Below are positions 7,887 to 16,478 of a stretch of 36,226 bases of DNA, piece by piece. Every line of letters begins with the position of its first letter. Positions within the stretch are counted from its first letter, which is position 1. This DNA is from WHSP01 sp964424945 (GTDB taxonomy: Bacteria > Gemmatimonadota > Gemmatimonadetes > Longimicrobiales > Longimicrobiaceae). The stretch covers positions 1-36,226 of the forward strand of contig CAYRLB010000021.1 of NCBI GenBank assembly GCA_964424945.1, in the 5' to 3' direction. Made by a program: the position numbers and the translations under genes. The notes under the pieces are model-generated. The model searched no databases and was not told where the DNA came from. It saw only the letters and a list, made by a program, of their open reading frames with translations.

Positions 7887-10205
7887 ATGTCAGAGACCCC
7901 CGGCACGACAAGCGCTCACCAGGCTTCGACCGTGAGCGATAAGAACTCCGATTCGCGCTATCGTCAGGATGCGCTCGACTACCATGCGTCCGGTCGGCCC
8001 GGCAAGATCCAGGTCGTACCTACGAAGCCTACGCTCTCGAAGGGTGACCTGTCGCTGGCCTATTCTCCGGGTGTGGCGGAGCCGTGTCTGGAAATTGCCC
8101 GCACCCCGGACGACGCCTTCCGCTATACCGCACGCGGCAATCTCGTAGCGGTCGTCTCCAACGGCACCGCCGTCCTTGGCCTCGGGAATCTCGGCGCGCT
8201 CGCTTCCAAGCCGGTGATGGAAGGGAAGGGCGTCCTCTTCAAGCGCTTCGCCGACATCGACGTCTTCGATCTCGAGGTGAACAGCGAGGACCCCGAAGAC
8301 ATCATCCGCTTCTGCGAGCTGCTCGAGCCGACGGTCGGCGGGATCAATCTCGAAGATATCAAGTCTCCGGAGTGTTTCCGGATCGAGGAGGAGCTGAAGC
8401 GCCGGCTCGACATCCCCGTCTTCCATGACGACCAGCATGGCACCGCCGTCATCTCCGGTGCGGCTCTGCTGAACGCGCTTGAGCTCGTCGGGAAGAAGAT
8501 CGAGGATGTGCGCGTGGTGTTTTCCGGTGCGGGCGCATCCGCCATCGCCACGGCGACGCACTATGCGCTGCTCGGCGTCCGGAAGGAGAACATCCTGATG
8601 ATCGACCGCGAGGGCGTCATCCATTCCGGCCGGACGAATCTCGATCAGTACAAGAGCCGCTTCGCCAACGACACGGATGCCCGCACGATCGAGGATGCGC
8701 TCGTCGGGGCAGATGTGCTGGTCGGGCTTTCGATCGCCGGAGCCATTACCCCGGCGATGGTCGAGCTGATGGACGACGACCCGATCATCTTCGCGCTGGC
8801 GAACCCGGACCCGGAGATAACGCCGGAACTGGTGCGTTCGGTGCGCCCGACCGCGATCACGGCGACGGGCCGCAGCGACTATGCGAACCAGATCAACAAT
8901 GTGCTCGGCTTCCCCTTCATCTTCCGGGGCGCACTGGACGTGCGGGCAACGGCCATCAACGAGGAGATGAAGATGGCGGCCACCATCGCCCTGGCGCAGC
9001 TCGCCCGGGAGGATGTTCCGGAGGCCGTGGAGCGCGCGTACGGCGGGGACCGCTTCCGCTTCGGGCGCGACTACCTGATCCCCAAGCCGTTCGATTCGCG
9101 CATCATGCTCTGGGTCGCGCCGGCCGTCGCGAAGGCCGCGATGGATACGGGCGTCGCGCGGATAACGATCGATCTTGACGAATACCGGGAGCAGCTCGAG
9201 TCGCGGCTCGGCCGCGGCCTCGAGGTCATGCGCGGCATCATCAACAATGCGCGCCGCGACCCGAAGCGGATCGTCTTCCCGGAGGGCGAGCACGACCGGA
9301 TCATCCGCGCGGCAAAGCGTGTCGTGGAAGAGGGCATCGCCCAGCCCGTCCTGCTGGGCCGCGCCGAGCAGATCGAGGCGAATGCCGCGGCGCTCGGCAT
9401 GCCGCTGAACGGGATCGAGATCGTCGACACCTCGGTCGAGAATGAGCAGCTCGAGAGCTACGCCCGCTCCTTCTACGAACTGCGTCAGCGGAAGGGAATA
9501 ACGCTCGCCGAGGCGCGGGACCGCATCCGTCAGCCAATGTATTACGGCTGCATGATGGTACGTCGCGGGGACGCGGAAGGACTTCTCGCGGGGCAGGATA
9601 TGTATTACCCGGACGCGCTGAGACCGCCGCTCCAGACGATCGGTGCGGCTGAAGGTGTGAAGAAGGTCGCGGGTCTGTACATGCTCGTCCTCGAAAAGGA
9701 GCTCATCTTCTTCGCGGATACGACCGTCAACATCAATCCGGACGCGGAGACGATCGCCGAGATCGCGCATCTGACCGCCGGTTTCGTGCGAGGCCTCGGG
9801 ATCGAGCCGAGGGTCGCCATGCTCTCCTTCTCGACCTTCGGATCCGCGCGGCAGCCGCAGTCGGACAAGATGCGTGAAGCGGCGGAGATCGCCAGAAGAC
9901 GGGATCCCTCGCTGATGGTCGAAGGGGAGATGCAGGTCGAGATCGCCGCGAATGGGGCGTTGAGGAAGGCTGCCTTCCCCTTCAGCCGGATGGAGGGGGA
10001 TGCCAATGTGTACATCTTCCCGGACCTCGACGCGGCGAACATCGCCTACAAGCTGCTCGTCCGCTTCGGCGGGGCGGAAGCTTACGGCCCCATTCTTCTC
10101 GGCATGTCAAAGCCGGTGCAGCTGTTGCAGAGAGGTAGCACGGCAGCGGACATCGTCAACCTCGCAGCGTTGACGGTGGTGGACGCGCAGCAGCGAAAGC
10201 CCTGA
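7887..10205 (+). CDS. maeB: NADP-type malic enzyme fused to phosphotransacetylase domain
   Basis: The 772-residue MaeB-type protein joins a malic enzyme (about 20-440) to a phosphate acetyl/butyryltransferase-like domain (about 450-772). The malic part oxidatively decarboxylates malate to pyruvate. It shows SLAYSPGVAEPC (Tyr59), EDIKSPECFRIEEEL, the metal and substrate site PVFHDDQHGTA (180-187) and a dinucleotide-binding FSGAGASAIA. It closes with ANPDPEITPE and GRSDYANQINNVLGFP. The C-terminal part starts KRIVFPEGEHDRIIRAA; in characterised MaeB proteins it is regulatory, often binding acetyl-CoA, rather than catalytic. ATG 7887 was preferred over TTG 7842, which would add a Pro/Arg-rich leader, but no Shine-Dalgarno sequence supports either. 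It follows citrate synthase and would feed pyruvate and NADPH. Confidence 0.94.
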   Translation: MSETPGTTSAHQASTVSDKNSDSRYRQDALDYHASGRPGKIQVVPTKPTLSKGDLSLAYSPGVAEPCLEIARTPDDAFRYTARGNLVAVVSNGTAVLGLGNLGALASKPVMEGKGVLFKRFADIDVFDLEVNSEDPEDIIRFCELLEPTVGGINLEDIKSPECFRIEEELKRRLDIPVFHDDQHGTAVISGAALLNALELVGKKIEDVRVVFSGAGASAIATATHYALLGVRKENILMIDREGVIHSGRTNLDQYKSRFANDTDARTIEDALVGADVLVGLSIAGAITPAMVELMDDDPIIFALANPDPEITPELVRSVRPTAITATGRSDYANQINNVLGFPFIFRGALDVRATAINEEMKMAATIALAQLAREDVPEAVERAYGGDRFRFGRDYLIPKPFDSRIMLWVAPAVAKAAMDTGVARITIDLDEYREQLESRLGRGLEVMRGIINNARRDPKRIVFPEGEHDRIIRAAKRVVEEGIAQPVLLGRAEQIEANAAALGMPLNGIEIVDTSVENEQLESYARSFYELRQRKGITLAEARDRIRQPMYYGCMMVRRGDAEGLLAGQDMYYPDALRPPLQTIGAAEGVKKVAGLYMLVLEKELIFFADTTVNINPDAETIAEIAHLTAGFVRGLGIEPRVAMLSFSTFGSARQPQSDKMREAAEIARRRDPSLMVEGEMQVEIAANGALRKAAFPFSRMEGDANVYIFPDLDAANIAYKLLVRFGGAEAYGPILLGMSKPVQLLQRGSTAADIVNLAALTVVDAQQRKP

Positions 10206-10300
10206 CCGACTGGCGGCAACTCGATGGCCGACCCGCACTCCCACGGGGGTACGGGCGGCTTCGGGGCGCCGCGGCAGAACAACAAGTGCGGGAGATGCCG

Positions 10301-10789
10301 ATGGACGGGGAATTCTGGGGCCGGATCCGATCAGCAGCCGCGGGGATTTGCCTTCCTGCCGCGGCTCTTTTCGTCACTGCCTGCTCCTTCGGAATTCCGG
10401 GTGATGAACGCACCCGCCCCGAGGATCCTGTCGGCTTCATCGATCAGATACGCGAAGACATCCGGCGCGAGGCATGGCAAAGCATTATCTCGTCGAGTGA
10501 TCCCGGGCATTATCAGCAGCGAGTGGTTGGCGAAGGGATCCCGGAGGTGCAGTTCGTGGCCGAACTCTTCGGGTTGCTCCGCGACGACAATCTGATCCGC
10601 AGTCGCGACGAGCTGGCCTGGGAGGATCTCGAGCAGGTCGACTCCATCGTGGTCGCCTCCCCCGGCGACACCATCCCGCCGGTGCGCTTCTCTGGCACGG
10701 CCTTCCTCGATTCGGGTGAGACGAGGCAGGTCGATGCGCTGGTAACTCTCGTCCAGGGGCGCTTCGTCCTTTCACTGCCCCCCGAGTGA
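10301..10789 (+). CDS. Small lipoprotein of unknown function
   Basis: The 162-residue protein has a lipoprotein signal with FVTAC (Cys28). The ATG at 10301 was chosen because GGGAG lies 6 nt before it; GTG 10286 and ATG 10295 are in-frame alternatives. The mature part is acidic, with a helical section (DPVGFIDQIREDIRREAW), a middle section around the EVQFVAELFGLL stretch and a C-terminal strand-rich part ending in ALVTLVQGRFVLSLPPE. I recognise no family. It ends 4 nt before the GTG of the L-2-hydroxyglutarate oxidase gene, so the two are very likely cotranscribed and translationally coupled, though nothing in the sequence explains a shared role. Confidence 0.75.
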   Translation: MDGEFWGRIRSAAAGICLPAAALFVTACSFGIPGDERTRPEDPVGFIDQIREDIRREAWQSIISSSDPGHYQQRVVGEGIPEVQFVAELFGLLRDDNLIRSRDELAWEDLEQVDSIVVASPGDTIPPVRFSGTAFLDSGETRQVDALVTLVQGRFVLSLPPE

Positions 10790-10793
10790 TTCC

Positions 10794-12002
10794 GTGTCGA
10801 CCTACGACTTTGCTGTAGTCGGCGCCGGGATCGTCGGACTCGCCACAGCCTACCGGCTCCAGAACCGCTTCCCTGATCGCTCGATCGTCATCATCGAGAA
10901 GGAGTCCGGGATCGCGAGGCACCAGAGCTCTCACAACTCCGGAGTACTCCATTCGGGCATCTACTACCGTCCGGGATCGCTTCGCGCGCTCAACTGTGGG
11001 CTCGGTCGGAGCGCGATGGTGGAGTTCTGCGAGCGGGAAGGGGTCCCATTCGAGATCTGCGGGAAGGTCATCGTCGCCACGGAGAAGGCCGAGCTTCCCC
11101 GCCTCCAGAACATCTACGATCGAGGCGTCGCCAATGGTGTACGCGCGGAGCTGATCGGCCCGGAGCGATTGCTGGAGCTGGAGCCGCGAGCCACCGGACT
11201 GCGCGCGATCCACGTTCCGGACGCGGGCATCGTCGACTTTCCGGGCGTCTGCGACGCCCTCGCCCGGACGGTGACGGATGCAGGCGGATCGATTCTGTTG
11301 GGCGCCGAACTGTTGAAGGTCCGGCATTCGGCCGCGTCAGTGCTTGTTGAAACAACCGCGGGGGAGGTCGAAGCCCGCTTCCTGGTCAACTGTGGTGGCT
11401 TGCATAGCGACCGGGTCGCCCGCGCGGCGGGCACGCCGCCCGATGCCCGTATCGTGCCCTTCCGGGGCGAGTACTACGCGCTTGCCCCCGGATCCGCTGA
11501 ATTCTGCCGAAATCTCATCTACCCGGTTCCGGATCCTCAATTCCCCTTTCTCGGAGTCCATTTCACCCGGATGATCGGGGGCGGCGTGGAGTGCGGCCCC
11601 AATGCGGTGCTCGCCTGGGCGCGGGAGGGCTACACGAAAACGACCGTCGACCTCGCCGACCTTTTCGACGCCCTGACCTATCCGGGATTTCTCCGGCTGG
11701 CCGGAAAGAATCTGGGTGCCGGGGCCGCCGAGGTCGCACGAAGCTTGTCGAAAGCGCTCTTCGTGCGCTCGCTTCAGAGACTTGTGCCTTCAGTTCAGGC
11801 GTCGGATCTCGTGGCGGCCTCGGCCGGCGTGCGCGCCCAAGCGATAAGCCGGGATGGCAAGCTCATCGATGATTTCCTGATCATCGAGGGAGATCGGGTC
11901 GTCAGCGTCTGCAACGCACCTTCACCCGCAGCCACGTCGTCCCTGAGAATCGGAGAGCTGATCGCCGAGAGGATCGTCGCGCGGGTGGGAGCGACCCTGT
12001 GA
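10794..12002 (+). CDS. lhgO: L-2-hydroxyglutarate oxidase (FAD-dependent)
   Basis: The 402-residue flavoprotein of the DAO superfamily oxidises L-2-hydroxyglutarate to 2-oxoglutarate, probably passing electrons to the quinone pool. The N-terminal FAD motif is VVGAGIVGLATAYRL (8-22). LhgO-type signatures follow: IARHQSSHNSGVLHSGIYY, KPGS-like RPGSLRALNCG and CGKVIVATE. Later come a mid-region VNCGGLHSDRVAR, then VPFRGEYYAL, YPVPDPQFPFLGVHFTR, and GPNAVLAWAREGY. The C-terminus has AGVRAQA and the flavin-closing NAPSPAATSSL. Length matches the family at about 400. It starts with GTG, 4 nt after the preceding lipoprotein gene. It recovers a by-product of TCA-cycle enzymes, which suits the nearby citrate synthase and malic enzyme genes. 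Confidence 0.93.
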   Translation: MSTYDFAVVGAGIVGLATAYRLQNRFPDRSIVIIEKESGIARHQSSHNSGVLHSGIYYRPGSLRALNCGLGRSAMVEFCEREGVPFEICGKVIVATEKAELPRLQNIYDRGVANGVRAELIGPERLLELEPRATGLRAIHVPDAGIVDFPGVCDALARTVTDAGGSILLGAELLKVRHSAASVLVETTAGEVEARFLVNCGGLHSDRVARAAGTPPDARIVPFRGEYYALAPGSAEFCRNLIYPVPDPQFPFLGVHFTRMIGGGVECGPNAVLAWAREGYTKTTVDLADLFDALTYPGFLRLAGKNLGAGAAEVARSLSKALFVRSLQRLVPSVQASDLVAASAGVRAQAISRDGKLIDDFLIIEGDRVVSVCNAPSPAATSSLRIGELIAERIVARVGATL

Positions 12003-12177
12003 AGCGCGTGAGCTGTTGCCGTGAAGCAGAGCGGTCCCCCACCATCCGGAAGAAGAGCACGCCGAACGGCACTCCCGTTGAAATCTGCGGTATGACTCCT
12101 TCACCGGGGGGCAGTCTGCCGGTCTCCGACGCTCCCCGCATCACCGACGCTCCCGCCCAGCCAGGAAGAAAGCAAAC

Positions 12178-13080
12178 GTGCAGCGACTATTCGGCGCCCA
12201 CACAATCGACAATGGGGGAATCGACATGGCCGCGCGCCGCGCCGGCGCCGCAGGCATGCGGTCCCTCCAGATCTTTACTGCTCCTCCGCGCTTTTACGGC
12301 GACAAATCGGGCATCAAGGCAGATCGTGTGGCCCGCTTCAGGGCGGCGCTATCGGAAACCGATATCGACCCCGAAAATGTCGTCGTGCACGGCGCCTATG
12401 TACTCGGGGTCGCCACGCCGGAGCCCGACAAGTGGCTACGGGCGAGCGGAGGATTGACGAAGGAGCTCGAGCGCTCCACGGAACTCGGGGTCGGCGCCAT
12501 CTGCTTCCATCCGGGTTCGGCGGGGACATCGGCCGTCGAAGGAGCGGTCGAGAGGGTTGCGAAGGCGATCACGGAAGCGCTGCAGAAGATCCCCGGTAAC
12601 ACCTCGATTCTGGTTGAGAACACTGCGGGTGGCGGGAGGACGGTGGGGCGGACGGCTGCGGAAATCGCAGGGATTCTATCCCTCGTCCCGGACGAGCTGC
12701 GAGGTCGTACCGGCTATGGCCTCGATACCTGTCATCTCTTCTCCTCGGGGTACGACATCCATACCTCGGAGGAGCGCTTCACCGCCATTCTCGACGAGTT
12801 CGAAAGCACGATCGGGGAGCCACCGCGCTTCTTCCATCTGAATGACAGCGAGGGCGAACTCGGTAGCAACCGCGACCGTCACATGCTGCTGGGGAAGGGC
12901 CGCATCGGCCTCGACCCTTTCCGCTGGCTCGTCCGCGATCGGCGCAGCGCCGGCATCCCGCTGATCCTCGAGACGCCGCAGGCGAATCCGGACATCGAGC
13001 CGACCGATGTGAGCGCGGATCCCTGGGATGTCGAGATGATCGCTCTTCTGGAGGGGATGGCTGCGGGGAAGGGCACTTGA
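12178..13080 (+). CDS. nfo: Deoxyribonuclease IV (apurinic/apyrimidinic endonuclease)
   Basis: The 300-residue TIM-barrel enzyme cuts DNA 5' of abasic sites in base excision repair with a three-zinc centre. The metal ligands of endonuclease IV are in place: VVHGAYVLG, CFHPGSAG, LVENTAGGGRTVG (Glu ligand), GLDTCHLFSSGYDI (Asp and His), FFHLNDSEGELGSNRDRH and the C-terminal LILETPQ. The family usually has AGQGT where this protein has AGGGRT. The start is GTG 12178, with AGGAAG about 10 nt upstream. The end overlaps the next gene by 4 nt (TTGA). The 175 bp between lhgO and this gene hold no convincing feature. Confidence 0.93.
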   Translation: MQRLFGAHTIDNGGIDMAARRAGAAGMRSLQIFTAPPRFYGDKSGIKADRVARFRAALSETDIDPENVVVHGAYVLGVATPEPDKWLRASGGLTKELERSTELGVGAICFHPGSAGTSAVEGAVERVAKAITEALQKIPGNTSILVENTAGGGRTVGRTAAEIAGILSLVPDELRGRTGYGLDTCHLFSSGYDIHTSEERFTAILDEFESTIGEPPRFFHLNDSEGELGSNRDRHMLLGKGRIGLDPFRWLVRDRRSAGIPLILETPQANPDIEPTDVSADPWDVEMIALLEGMAAGKGT

Positions 13081-13925
13081 AGACGGCCTCTGCGATGTTC
13101 TTCCGCAGGAAGCGCGTCGGCTTCCAGCTCCCCGCCGCGGTCATCCTGGGAGTACTTGTCTCTGGTGTCGCGCTTTCCGCTCCAGCTCCTCCGGCCGCGG
13201 CGCAGGCGGCGCCGAATGCGACCTTCTCGATCGTGGCTCGCGACTCTCTGACCGGTCAGATCGGGGTCGCGGTTCAGTCCGATTGGTTCTCCGTCGGTCC
13301 GCTGGTGCCATGGGCGGAGGCGGGGGTGGGCGCGGTAGCGACACAATCCTTCACCGAACCGGCATTCGGCGCGGCAGGCCTCGCGCTGATGAGGTCAGGC
13401 CGCAGCGCGCCCGATGCGCTCCGCCGCCTCCTCCTTTCCGATCCGGGCGTGGAAACCCGCCAGGTTGCGATGATCGACGCNNNNNNNNNNNNNNNNNNNN
13501 NNNNNNNNNNNNNNNNNNNNNNNNNNNNNNNNNNNNNNNNNNNNNNNNNNNNNNNNNNNNNNNNNNNNNNNNNNNNNNNNGTGGCCGAGCTCCGCCGCCT
13601 CGTCGGCCTCTCGAAAGCCTATCGCGAGCTTGCCGAAGGAGATCAGCACCTCGCCCGTGGACAGCTGCGGGCCGCCATTCAGTCGTACGAAAGTGCCGTT
13701 TCGCGCCTTCCCGACTCGGAGACGAATGGCGAAATCGCCTTCTGGGCGGGCGTGCGTCTCGTCGCCGCAGGGCAGGAGACCCTCGGGGTGACCTATCTCC
13801 GTAGAGCGCAGCAGGCGCAGGATCGCTGGGTCGTACTTCTGCGTCGTCTCCCCGCCAGTGGGGTGCTCCCCTCCAACGCTGCACTCATGGAAAGGCTCGA
13901 GCGCGGGATGACCGGCCGCCGCTGA
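13077..13925 (+). CDS. Exported DUF1028 family protein, interrupted by a scaffold gap
   Basis: A TTG start at 13077 with a strong GGGGAAGGG ribosome site overlaps the nfo stop codon; ATG 13095 is the alternative. A signal peptide ends near AAAQA (about residue 42). The DUF1028 domain then begins: ATFSIVARDSLTGQIGVAVQ, VGPLVPWAEAGVGAVATQS and, at its end, ETRQVAMID, where the gap starts. After the gap the sequence resumes with VAELRRLVGLSKAY, which in this family is the last part of the domain. The C-terminal roughly 100 residues look TPR-like (GDQHLARGQLRAAIQSYESA). The DUF1028 fold is Ntn-hydrolase-like; its activity is not established. The middle of the domain is missing from this assembly, so the 100 N cannot be taken as its true length. 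Confidence 0.85.
   Translation: MKTASAMFFRRKRVGFQLPAAVILGVLVSGVALSAPAPPAAAQAAPNATFSIVARDSLTGQIGVAVQSDWFSVGPLVPWAEAGVGAVATQSFTEPAFGAAGLALMRSGRSAPDALRRLLLSDPGVETRQVAMIDXXXXXXXXXXXXXXXXXXXXXXXXXXXXXXXXXXVAELRRLVGLSKAYRELAEGDQHLARGQLRAAIQSYESAVSRLPDSETNGEIAFWAGVRLVAAGQETLGVTYLRRAQQAQDRWVVLLRRLPASGVLPSNAALMERLERGMTGRR
13481..13580. other. Scaffold gap of 100 N inside the DUF1028 gene
   Basis: This is a run of exactly 100 N. Unlike the gap at 4494-4593, the flanks share no obvious repeat. By comparison with the usual DUF1028 layout, roughly 110-120 codons should lie between ETRQVAMID and VAELRRL, so the real gap is probably larger than 100 bp. The reading frame on both sides agrees only by virtue of the arbitrary gap size. 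Confidence 0.8.
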
Positions 13926-13942
13926 TCTCTTGTGGTGCAGCT

Positions 13943-13958
13943 TGGCTTGACGATTGCG
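13943..13958 (+). promoter_or_regulatory. Possible sigma-54 type promoter before the YpfJ-like gene
   Basis: TGGC and TTGC are spaced exactly as the -24 and -12 elements (TGGCTTG-ACGA-TTGCG). Both invariant GG and GC doublets are present, but three less strict positions differ from consensus. It lies 86 bp before the ATG at 14044. An 8-base repeat GGCTTGAC recurs 23 bp later. Such a match can occur by chance. Confidence 0.25.
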
Positions 13959-14043
13959 GATTCGGTGGCTTGACCACCCGCCCGCGCGCGGCTGCGCCCG
14001 CACGGTTCCGGACGTTGAAGAAAGATCTGACGCGAGGCTGACG

Positions 14044-14868
14044 ATGCGTTGGCAAGGCCGAAGGGGTAGCTCGAACATACAGGATCGCCGCGGAGCACGC
14101 GGACTTGCCGCTGGGGGCGGTGTCGGCGCCATCATCCTTACCATTGTGGTGATGCTCCTCGGCGGGGATCCGGAGGAAGTACTTCAGCAGACCTCTTCTC
14201 CCGCACCACCCACCGCCGCAGACGACACGCTCGCCCAGTTCATTTCCGTTGTGCTCGCCGACACCGAGGAGGCGTGGGAAGCGATCTTCCAGGACGAACT
14301 CGGCCGGCCTTATACGGAGCCGACGCTGGTTCTCTTCTCTGGATCGGTGCAGTCGGCGTGCGGCTTCGCGGAGTCCGCGATGGGCCCCTTCTACTGTCCA
14401 CTCGATCAGCAGGTCTACATCGACCTGAGCTTCTACAACGATCTCCGCAGCCGGATGGGGGCGCCGGGCGACTTCGCGCAGGCGTACGTCGTCGCCCACG
14501 AGGTCGGACACCACGTCCAGAATCTGCTGGGCATTTCCGAACAGGTCCATTCGCTGCGGCAACGCGTCGGAGGTGCGGAGGCGAACGCCCTTTCCGTTCG
14601 ACAGGAGCTACAGGCCGACTGTTTCGCCGGGGTCTGGGCGAGCCGGGCGCAGCAGATGTGGGGTGTTCTCGAGCCGGGCGACCTCGAGGAAGCGCTCGGA
14701 GCGGCCAGTGCCGTCGGGGATGATCGTCTCCAGCAGGCGGGACAGGGCCGTATCGTCCCGGAGAGCTTCACGCACGGCACATCCGCTCAGCGGATGTCCT
14801 GGTTCGACAGGGGATTCCGCAACGGTAGCCCGACCGCATGCGATACCTTCGCGGAGGATCGCCTTTAG
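14044..14868 (+). CDS. ypfJ: YpfJ-type neutral zinc metallopeptidase, membrane-anchored
   Basis: The 274-residue protein has an Arg/Gly-rich N-terminus and one membrane helix (GGVGAIILTIVVMLLGG, about 26-42). The rest should face the periplasm. The domain matches the KPN_02809/YpfJ putative neutral zinc metallopeptidase family: WEAIFQDELGRPYTEPTLVL, SACGFAESAMGPFYCPLDQQ, YIDLSFYNDL, and the zinc site AYVVAHEVGHHVQNLLG (His152, Glu153, His156). Further on are SVRQELQADCFAGVWA (third ligand region) and the closing TSAQRMSWFDRGF. Length is close to the family norm of about 280-290. GAGG about 8 nt upstream supports ATG 14044. The substrate is unknown. It stands alone downstream of the DUF1028 gene. 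Confidence 0.93.
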   Translation: MRWQGRRGSSNIQDRRGARGLAAGGGVGAIILTIVVMLLGGDPEEVLQQTSSPAPPTAADDTLAQFISVVLADTEEAWEAIFQDELGRPYTEPTLVLFSGSVQSACGFAESAMGPFYCPLDQQVYIDLSFYNDLRSRMGAPGDFAQAYVVAHEVGHHVQNLLGISEQVHSLRQRVGGAEANALSVRQELQADCFAGVWASRAQQMWGVLEPGDLEEALGAASAVGDDRLQQAGQGRIVPESFTHGTSAQRMSWFDRGFRNGSPTACDTFAEDRL

Positions 14869-15091
14869 GGCAGCGGGGCAAGATCGTGCGGCATGGCACG
14901 CCTCCACTACCGGCGTCGGACCGGGAGACGAATTCCTTCCAACGCGTCCGGCGGTTGGAGCAGCGTCGCTCGTCCAGCATCTGTCTCAACCTGATGCTCA
15001 CGTTCTTTCCTGACCGGATCACGGCGTATGTTTCGGGGTAGAGTTTCCTGCCAGTCTGCCCTTTGACCCCCCTCCCGGATAGTGTTCAGCC

Positions 15092-16381
15092 ATGCGTGTA
15101 GCGTTCATGCTGCTCGTGCCCGCCCTGCTTGCAGGTCCGGCCGGGCCGGATCTGACCGTCGATGCCCTCCTCTCAGAGGGAACTCCTGTCGGCGTCCCCG
15201 CACTTCGGGACTCGATTCCTGTGGAACGGAGCGGCGTGCTGACGGGGGCCGAGGTGCTGCTGCGGGATTCGCTGCATCTCCTCACGGGAAAGCGAGTCGG
15301 GCTGATCACCAATCCGACGGCGGTGAATCGGGAGGGGCGCCACACGATCGATCTGCTGCACGCAAACCCGGCGTTCCGGATTCAGGCGCTCTTCGCCCCC
15401 GAGCATGGTCTCCGGGGCGGAATCGACGCGGGTGTCCACATCGCCGCCGGGCGCGACGAGGAGTCGGGGCTGCCCGTCAGGTCCCTGTATGGGGAGACGA
15501 TGAAACCCACCCCTCAGATGCTGAGCGACATCGACATCCTCGTCTTCGATATGCTCGACATCAGCGCGCGGACATATACGTACATCTGGACGATGACCCA
15601 CGCGATGGAGGCCGCGGCCGAGAATGGCATCCCCTTCGTCGTTCTCGATCGGCCGAACCCGGTCACGGGGAAGGTCGGTGGTCCGCTCCCGACGCTCGCG
15701 GGTCTGCGTACGGGGCCACGGATTACGGGGCACTATCCCGTGCCCTTCAGACATGGGATGACGCCCGGTGAGATCGCCCGATATGTGAACGAGGAGTTCT
15801 CCATCGGGGCAATGCTTTCGGTTGCGCCGGTCGAAGGGTGGCGCCGGACAGACTGGTACGACGCGACGGGGCTGCCCTGGGTGAATCCATCCCCCAACAT
15901 CCGGTCGCTGGACGCCGCGCTGAATTTCGGTGGGCTCGGGAGCCTGGAGGCTACCGCGCTTTCGCTCGGGCGCGGCACTGACGAGCCCTTCAGCGTCGTC
16001 GGCGCTCCCTGGCTCGACAACGTTTCTTTGCTCGATCGTCTGAGCGACTATGCGATTCCCGGCGCGTACTTCGAAACGACGCGCTTCGTGCCCTCCGGTG
16101 ACGGCTGGATGCAGTTCCGGGGTCAGGAGGTGAACGGGATTCGCATTCGCATCACCGATCGTGAGCAGTACGATCCGTCTTTCGTCGCCCTCGTTCTACT
16201 GACGGAAATTTATCGACTTCATCCCTCCCGTCTGGGAATGCGGGAGATGAAGCATGTTCTCGATGACTGGACAACCGAGGAGATCCGACAGGGCCTCTCC
16301 CCGCAGGCGATCGCGTCACGCTGGCAGGCCGCCGATGCGGAGTGGGAAAGTAGGACGACTGCGTACCGGCTCTATAACTGA
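15092..16381 (+). CDS. NamZ/YbbC-like exo-beta-N-acetylmuramidase (DUF1343)
   Basis: The 429-residue exported protein has a short signal peptide (MRVAFMLLVPALLAGPAG). The DUF1343 domain fills the rest: GKRVGLITNPTAVNREGRHT, FRIQALFAPEHGLRG, VRSLYGETMKPTPQML and IDILVFDMLDISARTYTYI. These are followed by GIPFVVLDRPNPVTG, GHYPVPFRHGMTPGEIARYV, WVNPSPNIRSLDAAL and GRGTDEPFSVVGAPWL. B. subtilis NamZ of this family removes MurNAc from the non-reducing ends of peptidoglycan fragments, so cell-wall recycling or scavenging in the periplasm is the expected role. One unusual point is ISARTYTY where relatives mostly have VGARFYTY. Start ATG 15092 gives a clean signal peptide; the ribosome site is weak. 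It lies just before the DUF1906 lipoprotein and near a GH84 enzyme. Confidence 0.9.
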   Translation: MRVAFMLLVPALLAGPAGPDLTVDALLSEGTPVGVPALRDSIPVERSGVLTGAEVLLRDSLHLLTGKRVGLITNPTAVNREGRHTIDLLHANPAFRIQALFAPEHGLRGGIDAGVHIAAGRDEESGLPVRSLYGETMKPTPQMLSDIDILVFDMLDISARTYTYIWTMTHAMEAAAENGIPFVVLDRPNPVTGKVGGPLPTLAGLRTGPRITGHYPVPFRHGMTPGEIARYVNEEFSIGAMLSVAPVEGWRRTDWYDATGLPWVNPSPNIRSLDAALNFGGLGSLEATALSLGRGTDEPFSVVGAPWLDNVSLLDRLSDYAIPGAYFETTRFVPSGDGWMQFRGQEVNGIRIRITDREQYDPSFVALVLLTEIYRLHPSRLGMREMKHVLDDWTTEEIRQGLSPQAIASRWQAADAEWESRTTAYRLYN

Positions 16382-16478
16382 AGCGGGACGTGCAGGTGGT
16401 AATTCGGAAATCACGCTCTGGCTCGGGTTCGGCGATGTCATGCGTCCGGCGGGCCTTCTTCTTTCCTCCGGGCGCGGC

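Noticed and set aside
7890..9770. 626-codon open frame antisense to maeB
   Set aside because: It mirrors the highly conserved MaeB frame and is Arg/Asp-rich with no domain pattern. Long antisense frames are expected in GC-rich coding DNA.
10224..10595. Plus-strand frame starting MADPHSHGGTGGFG
   Set aside because: It overlaps most of the small lipoprotein gene in another frame. The lipoprotein has a ribosome site and a proper lipobox, whereas this frame has neither.
14869..15091. tRNA or small RNA between the YpfJ-type and NamZ-like genes
   Set aside because: There is no T-loop-like GTTCRA block with matching acceptor stem, and only a weak 5-bp hairpin near 14884-14899.
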